NCBI GenBank assembly: GCA_023383055.1
Contig: JAHDYP010000062.1
Coordinates: 1 to 34,157 of the forward strand
Direction: 5' to 3'
DNA length: 34,157 nt
Origin: Verrucomicrobiota bacterium
Lineage (GTDB): Bacteria > Verrucomicrobiota > Verrucomicrobiia > Limisphaerales > JAHDYP01
The notes beneath the pieces were generated by a model, which saw only the letters and a program-made list of their open reading frames with translations, searched no databases and was not told where the DNA came from. Shown in pieces: positions 27,670-34,157 of the stretch (within the stretch, counting starts at the first letter, position 1; every line of letters begins with the position of its first letter). The translations under genes and the position numbers were made by a program.

Positions 27670-28072
27670 GATTGACACTACTTTCCTTATCGTCGTCGTT
27701 CCGACAACAGGTTGGACAGGCTGGCCCCGGTCCCCAGGTGGAGCCGCCCCGCAATCCATTTCAACATCATCGTGGTCTCCCTCCGCAACTGGACCGCCAA
27801 TTCCAGCTTCGCCCGCAGATAGCCGGGACTCCCCGCGTCCACCACCAGATGAAAGTGGTTGCCCATGAGACCATACGCATGCACTTGCCACACTGTCTTC
27901 TGGCACGCCTCCCCCAGCGTCAACAAAAACAGTTCCCGGTCCGCGTCATTCCGAAAAATGGCCTCCCTCCGGTCGCTACGATTCATCACGGGATAAACCC
28001 CTCCTGGATATTCGATCCGGACTTTCCTCGCCACGCCCGGAGCCATGCCCAGACGCGAAATCCGTGTCAATC
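27670..28072 (-). mobile_element. Remnant of a RAYT-type element with inverted end motifs
   Basis: GATTGACAC at 27670-27678 and its inverse GTGTCAATC at 28064-28072 flank the transposase remnant. Beyond the right motif are GGGTGACCCCG and, further out, GGAACTGACCCC near 28132-28143, sequences often seen beside transposases of this type in Verrucomicrobiota (recalled, not checked). No target-site duplication is evident. With the transposase internally deleted, the element could move only with help from elsewhere. Confidence 0.45.
27687..28046 (-). pseudogene. Internally deleted REP-associated tyrosine transposase (RAYT, Y1_Tnp)
   Basis: A frame of about 119 residues matching the two ends of an IS200-like RAYT transposase. 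VARKVRIEYPGGVYPVMNRSDRREAIFRND and WQVHAYGLMGNHFHLVV are the normal N-terminal part, including the HUH metal motif (HFH). The text then jumps within about 20 residues to ETTMMLKWIAGRLHLG, the C-terminal end of the family. The middle of roughly 120-180 residues, with the catalytic tyrosine helix, is absent, so this copy cannot transpose. The frame is open upstream to 28127. The start is given at ATG 28046; GTG 28034 is also possible. Confidence 0.8.
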
Positions 28073-28221
28073 GGGTGACCCCGTTAGACCCCTTTACCGT
28101 CACCTGCGTCATCGCACTAACCGACAAATGGAACTGACCCCTAACCTCCGCGCGCGCCTGGATCGCCCTGCTCAGCCATCCAGGCAGCTCCCGCGATGCC
28201 GAATCCGATCTTGAAGTTGCG

Positions 28222-28261
28222 CTCCGGGGACGCGTTCATTTACCTTGCCGTCGCCCCGGAG
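28222..28261. repeat. Hairpin upstream of the esterase-xylanase gene
   Basis: CTCCGGGG (28222-28229) pairs perfectly with CCCCGGAG (28254-28261), and the adjoining ACG/CGT adds three pairs across a two-base bulge. It lies 34 bases before the start codon of the CE15-GH10 gene. No T run follows. It could be a leader hairpin or a REP-like palindrome left by the neighbouring RAYT element; no second copy was noticed in this window. Confidence 0.4.
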
Positions 28262-28294
28262 TAACTGTCGTGGCAACGGCGATCCTATGATCCT

Positions 28295-30859
28295 ATGATG
28301 AAACGTCCCATGCCCAATCCCATGGTCTTGAGCTTAGTCCTGATCCACGCCCTGCGTGCGTTCGCGGCCGAGCCAACTGAACGCACCTCGACCTCCCCGG
28401 TCGTCTTCACGACCCGGCAGGATCATCAGAACATGCTCGATCAACTCGGGATCACCAAACTGCGCCCGGGCCGAAACGCCGATACCAACGCGCCCAACGC
28501 CGCCAATTACGACGAGGCCAAAGCCAACCCGCACCCGGAACTGCCGGCGCTGCTGACAACCTCGGAGGGCGAACCGGTGAACACCCCGGAATTGTGGTGG
28601 AACCGGCGTCGTCCCGAGATTGTCGAGTTGCTCGAACGCGAAGTCTACGGGCGGATTCCAGCCGCGGTTCCGGCGGTTCGCTGGGAGGTTCGACAGACGC
28701 GCGAGGTTGAATCCGGAGGCAAAACCGCGATTCAAAGACAATTGGTCGGCGTCGTTGACAACTCGGCCTGCCCCGAAATCCAGGTGAACATCTCGATGTC
28801 GCTGACCCTGCCGAAAGATGCTGCGGGGCCGGTGCCGGTCCTCATGAGCTTTGGCTGGACGCCTTTCGAAATGGAGGCCTTCAACCCCGGCGGGCGACGC
28901 CCCGGCGCCGAGGGTCCCCGCCCACCATCCAAACAAGACAAACTCGTCGCCGCGGGATGGGGCTGTGTCGTGTTGAACCCGTCGACGGTACAGGACGACT
29001 CCGGCGGCTGGCAACCCCGACGCTTCGGTCCCGCCGCCAATACGAATGCGGAACCCACGGGAGCCGGTCTGACCCGCGGCGTCATTGGACTGGTGAATCA
29101 TGGGCAGCCGCGCACGCCTGATCAGTGGGGCGCGCTTCGCGCCTGGGGCTGGGGCGCGGCGCGAGCGCTCGACCATTTGGAAACCGTGCGCGAAGTGGAC
29201 GCGAAGCGGGTTGGCATTGCCGGCGTGTCGCGCTATGGCAAGGCGGCCTTGGTGGCCATGGCCTTTGATCAACGTTTTGCCCTGGGGTTGATCGCCTCCT
29301 CGGGCGCGGGCGGGACCGCGCTTTATCGCCGTGATTTCGGCGAGAGCCCGGAGAACCTGGCCAGCTCCGGGGCGTATCATTGGATGGCCGGCAATTACCT
29401 GCGATATGCCGCGGAAGAATCGAGCTTCGGCCGACGCACGGCGGCGGATCTCCCTGTTGATTCGCACATGACCATCGCGCTTTGCGCTCCCCGGCTGACG
29501 TTTATCAGCCATGGCATTCCCGAGCAAGGCGACGCGCACTGGCTCGATCATCGAGGCAGTTTCATGGCGGCCGTTGCGGCCCAACCCGTCTTCCGGTTGC
29601 TGGGCGCGCGCGGCCTCGCGCGCGGCGACGATTACCTGAGCGAACGGATGCCGGACGTCAATGTGGACCGGCTCGATGGCGCACTCGCCTGGCGCCAGCA
29701 CGACGGCGGACACACGGATGAACCCAACGTCGTGCCTTTCATCCGGTGGGCGGAAGCTCGGTGGGCCGAGGCGCAGGATCAGCCGGTGCCGGGTAATGCG
29801 CGGGGCGATTCCCGGTCATTGAAAGAGGCCGTCGGCGATCGGTTCAAGATTGGCGTGGGGGTTGGTCACCAAGTGCTCGGAAACGCCGAGGACGCGGCCT
29901 TGATTCGGCGGCACTTCCAGATTCTTACCCCCGAGAACTGCATGAAACCGCAAGCGATCCAGCCAGCCGAGAACGAATGGAACTTTGCGGCCGCCGATCG
30001 TTTCGTCGACTTCGCCCGGTCCAACCGGCTCGAGGTCGTGGGCCATTGCCTGGTCTGGGCGAAAGACGACCGGACCGACGCCTGGATGAAACAGGAGAAC
30101 GGCCAACCCGTTTCCCGCGAGACCCTGCTGCGTCGACTCGAAACCCACATCCATACCGTCGTCGGAAGATACGCCGACGCCGCGACGATGTGGGATGTGG
30201 TCAACGAAGCGATCGGCGATGGCGATGTAGGGGTGCTGCGCGATTCGGTTTACTCGCGCACGACCGGACTGGACTTCATCGTCACCGCCTTCAAGGCCGC
30301 GCGCGCCGCCGACCCGGACGCGCTGTTGATCTACAACGACTACAATGGTCACAAGCCGGGAAAACGCGAGAAGTTGATCGCATTGCTGACACAACTCCAG
30401 CAACGGGGGACGCCGGTGGATGCCTATGGCATGCAAGGCCACTTCGAGCTGGGCGACGACTCGATCCCGCAATTACGGGAAACCTTCGACGCCTTGCGCA
30501 AGCTGAACCTCAAGCTCGTGGTATCCGAACTGGACATCGATGTGGTCACCCGAAGTCGCTGGTGGGCGGACGGCGGCAAGTATCGCGACGAACTGTCGGC
30601 CTACGATCCTTACCACGATGGTCTCCCGCCGGAGATAGAGCGGCAGCAAGCCGAGCAGTATGCCGCGTTGTTCCGGCTCTTCGTCGAGTATCACGACCTG
30701 ATCGAGCGCGTCTCATTCTGGAACCTGCACGACGGCCAGAGCTGGCTCAATTATTTCCCCTGGCGCCGCGTCAATCACCCACTGCTGTTCGACCGCGATC
30801 GCCGGCCTAAACCCGCGTTCGACGCCGTTTACGCAACCCTCCGGCGGCAATCACCTTGA
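28295..30859 (+). CDS. Secreted bifunctional glucuronoyl esterase (CE15) and endo-1,4-beta-xylanase (GH10)
   Basis: An 854-residue exported fusion enzyme with a signal peptide (MMKRPMPNPMVLSLVLIHALRAFAAEP). Residues of about 60-490 form an alpha/beta hydrolase of carbohydrate esterase family 15, which cuts the ester between glucuronic acid on xylan and lignin. The nucleophile is S312 in GVSRYGK, and the catalytic histidine is probably H473 in QHDGGHTDEPN. From about residue 507 (SLKEAVGDRFKIGVGVGHQVL) a complete GH10 xylanase follows, with acid/base E638 in DVVNEAIGD, nucleophile E745 in VVSELDID, and the closing FWNLHDGQSWLNYFPWRR. One polypeptide could thus detach lignin and cut the xylan chain. 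The gene ends six bases from the convergent folC. Two tandem copies of GATCCTAT precede the start. Confidence 0.93.
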   Translation: MMKRPMPNPMVLSLVLIHALRAFAAEPTERTSTSPVVFTTRQDHQNMLDQLGITKLRPGRNADTNAPNAANYDEAKANPHPELPALLTTSEGEPVNTPELWWNRRRPEIVELLEREVYGRIPAAVPAVRWEVRQTREVESGGKTAIQRQLVGVVDNSACPEIQVNISMSLTLPKDAAGPVPVLMSFGWTPFEMEAFNPGGRRPGAEGPRPPSKQDKLVAAGWGCVVLNPSTVQDDSGGWQPRRFGPAANTNAEPTGAGLTRGVIGLVNHGQPRTPDQWGALRAWGWGAARALDHLETVREVDAKRVGIAGVSRYGKAALVAMAFDQRFALGLIASSGAGGTALYRRDFGESPENLASSGAYHWMAGNYLRYAAEESSFGRRTAADLPVDSHMTIALCAPRLTFISHGIPEQGDAHWLDHRGSFMAAVAAQPVFRLLGARGLARGDDYLSERMPDVNVDRLDGALAWRQHDGGHTDEPNVVPFIRWAEARWAEAQDQPVPGNARGDSRSLKEAVGDRFKIGVGVGHQVLGNAEDAALIRRHFQILTPENCMKPQAIQPAENEWNFAAADRFVDFARSNRLEVVGHCLVWAKDDRTDAWMKQENGQPVSRETLLRRLETHIHTVVGRYADAATMWDVVNEAIGDGDVGVLRDSVYSRTTGLDFIVTAFKAARAADPDALLIYNDYNGHKPGKREKLIALLTQLQQRGTPVDAYGMQGHFELGDDSIPQLRETFDALRKLNLKLVVSELDIDVVTRSRWWADGGKYRDELSAYDPYHDGLPPEIERQQAEQYAALFRLFVEYHDLIERVSFWNLHDGQSWLNYFPWRRVNHPLLFDRDRRPKPAFDAVYATLRRQSP

Positions 30860-30865
30860 CCGCCG

Positions 30866-32158
30866 TCAGGCGTTCCGGGTGAACGACTCGTTCAAGTGCG
30901 CCTCGCTCTCGGACGCACCGGCGGTGGGGGAGAGCCCGAGCCATTCCATCGCTTCTCCCACCAGGTACAGCGAGCCGGCCACCAGCGTGAACGGATCCCG
31001 CGTCGATTCCGCCATGGCTTCGGGGACCGAAGCGCAGACCCTGACCTCGGCCCCGGGGTTGGCCGCGCGGCAGGAGTCGGCCAACCCCGCGGGCGAGGCG
31101 GTGCGTTCGCTGCGCACCGGCACGCAAAAGACCCGTCGCGCCAGCGGGGCCAGCACCCCGCCCATGTGCGGCCAGTCCTTGTCCTCGAGGATACCCAGGA
31201 CCAGGTTCAGCGGGGTCCCGGGAAAGTACCGGGCGAGTGCCTGTTCGAGCGAGGCGACGCCGGCGAGGTTGTGGGCGCCGTCGAGCAGCAGCCGATGACC
31301 GTTCGCCAGGGTGACGAGCTGGAGCCGGCCCGGCCAATGCACGTGCGCGAGGCCGTCGCGCACATGCGCGGCTATCACCGGGAGTAGGGGTTGGAGTTGC
31401 CGGACCGTGGCCGCGGCCAGCGCCGCGTTGAGCCGCTGGTGTTCGCCCGGCAGGGCGAGCGGCAGTCCCGCGAGGTCCGCGAAAGCGGGGTGCTGGCGGT
31501 TCACCACGGTCAGGGGAGCCTCTTGCGCGCGCGCAATGTCCGTGAGGACCTCCAGCGCGTCGGGTTCGTCGGTGGCGGTGAGGACGGGGATTTGGGGTTT
31601 GATGATGCCGCCTTTCTCGGCGGCGATCTGGGCGCGGGTGTTGCCGAGCCATTTTTGGTGATCGAACTGGATGTTGGTGATGACACTGGCCAGCGGGGTG
31701 ACGATGTTCGTGGCGTCGAGGCGGCCGCCCATCCCGGTTTCCCAGATGACGAGCCCGCATTGTTGCTCGGCGAAATACTCGAGCGCCATGATCACCACCA
31801 CCTCAAAGAAGGTCGGGTGATGGTCGGCCGGCAGTTCGCCCAGCCGGGTGCGGGCTCGTTCGACCAGGCGAACGACGTCGTCCCGGGGGATCGGTTGGCG
31901 GTCGACCTGGATCCGCTCGCTGAAGCTGACCAGGTGCGGCGAGGTGAAGAGGCCGGTGCGCCAGCCTGCCGCCCGGTAGATGCCTTCGAGCATGGCACAG
32001 GTGGATCCTTTCCCGTTGGTGCCGGCCACGTGGATGAACCGGAGCCGGCGTTGCGGGTTGCCCGCCAACTCAGCCAGGCGCAGCGTGTTCTCCAGGCCCA
32101 GCTTCAGCCCGAACAGGCGGAGGCCGTACAGGAACTCGATGGCCTCGGCGTAGGTCAT
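30866..32158 (-). CDS. folC: Bifunctional folylpolyglutamate / dihydrofolate synthase
   Basis: A 430-residue Mur-ligase-type enzyme that adds glutamate to folates. The ATP loop is FIHVAGTNGKGSTCAMLEGI. SPHLVSFSERIQVDRQPI is the family's folate-loop motif, and TGMGGRLDATNIVTP with TNIQFDHQKWLGNT are further hallmarks. The C-terminal domain contains LLDGAHNLAGVASL. The length is normal. The start ATG is 33 bases downstream of the pyrG stop on the same strand, so the pair is likely co-transcribed. The last 15 residues (SEAHLNESFTRNA) look unconserved. Confidence 0.94.
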   Translation of the reverse strand: MTYAEAIEFLYGLRLFGLKLGLENTLRLAELAGNPQRRLRFIHVAGTNGKGSTCAMLEGIYRAAGWRTGLFTSPHLVSFSERIQVDRQPIPRDDVVRLVERARTRLGELPADHHPTFFEVVVIMALEYFAEQQCGLVIWETGMGGRLDATNIVTPLASVITNIQFDHQKWLGNTRAQIAAEKGGIIKPQIPVLTATDEPDALEVLTDIARAQEAPLTVVNRQHPAFADLAGLPLALPGEHQRLNAALAAATVRQLQPLLPVIAAHVRDGLAHVHWPGRLQLVTLANGHRLLLDGAHNLAGVASLEQALARYFPGTPLNLVLGILEDKDWPHMGGVLAPLARRVFCVPVRSERTASPAGLADSCRAANPGAEVRVCASVPEAMAESTRDPFTLVAGSLYLVGEAMEWLGLSPTAGASESEAHLNESFTRNA

Positions 32159-32191
32159 GGCGGCACAGGGGCGGGGACGGCGGCGGCCGGG

Positions 32192-33859
<1,668 letters not shown>

Positions 33860-33866
33860 TCAGACC

Positions 33867-33896
33867 CTTCGAGTCGGAAACGCTGGAAGCTATACT
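33867..33896 (+). promoter_or_regulatory. Possible sigma-70 promoter for the right-end secreted protein gene
   Basis: TATACT (about 33891-33896) matches five of six bases of the -10 consensus, and TTCGAG seventeen bases upstream matches three of six of the -35. It would start a leader of about 90 bases to the ATG at 33996. The 184 bases between pyrG and this gene hold no other clear signal. The -35 is weak, so this is a tentative assignment. Confidence 0.3.
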
Positions 33897-33995
33897 TAAG
33901 GGTTCGACCCGCCCCCGGCAAGAAACAAGGAGCGCGGTTCCGACTTCCGCATTCCCTTGGCGCGATCGCTTCGATATACTCCTCTCCACCATTCC

Positions 33996-34157
33996 ATGAA
34001 TAAGCCATTATCCTTCCTCTGTTTGAGCTGTGCCCTCCTTGGAGTTGCCTCACCCACGCCGGCCGCCGAACCGACTCTGGCCGAACTGGAAAGGCAATTC
34101 CGTGAACTGCCGATGGAATCCCGTCGCCTCACCGGCCCCCTCTTCTGGCTTCACGGC
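33996..34157 (+). CDS. Secreted protein of unknown function, N-terminal part, cut by window end
   Basis: The first 54 codons of an exported protein. The signal peptide is MNKPLSFLCLSCALLGVASPTPAAEP, cleaved probably after PAA. The mature part begins TLAELERQFRELPMESRRLTGPLFWLHG and runs off the window. The phrase RRLTGPLFWLHG looks like the start of a large extracellular enzyme of the kind encoded near polysaccharide genes in this phylum, but I cannot name a family from so little. The start ATG is well supported by the signal peptide. The gene is divergent from pyrG. Confidence 0.7.
   Translation, partial: MNKPLSFLCLSCALLGVASPTPAAEPTLAELERQFRELPMESRRLTGPLFWLHG

Overview
This 34.2 kb window is GC-rich, densely coded chromosomal DNA. 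It most resembles a polysaccharide-degrading member of the Verrucomicrobiota, perhaps the Pedosphaera/Limisphaera group. That placement is inferred from gene content: a CE15-GH10 fusion, a DUF2961/GH172 protein, xylulokinase, a decayed RAYT transposase of a type common in that phylum, and few Shine-Dalgarno sites. I could not run a similarity search. No tRNA, rRNA, CRISPR array, phage or intact insertion sequence was seen.

Layout. 1-2400 (+): the end of xylulokinase, a ribosome-hibernation factor and an amidohydrolase. 2532-9671 (+): an ECF sigma factor, a zinc-finger anti-sigma factor, a small DUF2892 membrane protein, then a TolC / membrane-fusion / RND efflux system. These genes are tightly packed with overlapping stop and start codons, and the RND gene carries an apparent frameshift near 6890. 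9685-11562 (-): an ABC-F ATPase. 11569-11977: a gene-free stretch with hairpins and a candidate structured RNA ending in a strong terminator. 11978-13981 (+): accA and a class I mannose-6-phosphate isomerase. 14197-16965 (+): a GAF-PAS-AAA-Fis sigma-54 activator, then a palindromic site, a sigma-54-like promoter and an OsmC-family gene, which look like a small self-contained regulon. 17128-17388 (+): a small unknown gene.

17398-23518 (-): an HU gene with its terminator, ketopantoate reductase, a three-part CPBP/nucleotidyltransferase-like/CDP-alcohol phosphatidyltransferase protein, an LPG-synthase-like flippase-type membrane protein, a LicC-like nucleotidyltransferase, thymidylate kinase and a GspE-like remnant lacking its ATPase core. 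The three middle genes look like a module for making and translocating a polar-headgroup lipid. 23704-25615 (+): a Hanks-type protein kinase and an RmlD-like reductase lacking the usual catalytic lysine.

25612-34157: a secreted DUF2961/GH172 protein (-), a deleted RAYT transposase (-), a secreted glucuronoyl esterase-xylanase fusion (+), folC and pyrG (-), and the start of another secreted protein (+). Together with xylulokinase at the left end, the enzymes suggest use of glucuronoxylan and other plant polysaccharides.

Standout items: the candidate pseudoknotted RNA at about 11750-11906, the sigma-54/OsmC circuit, the tripartite membrane-enzyme fusion in the lipid cluster, and the CE15-GH10 fusion.
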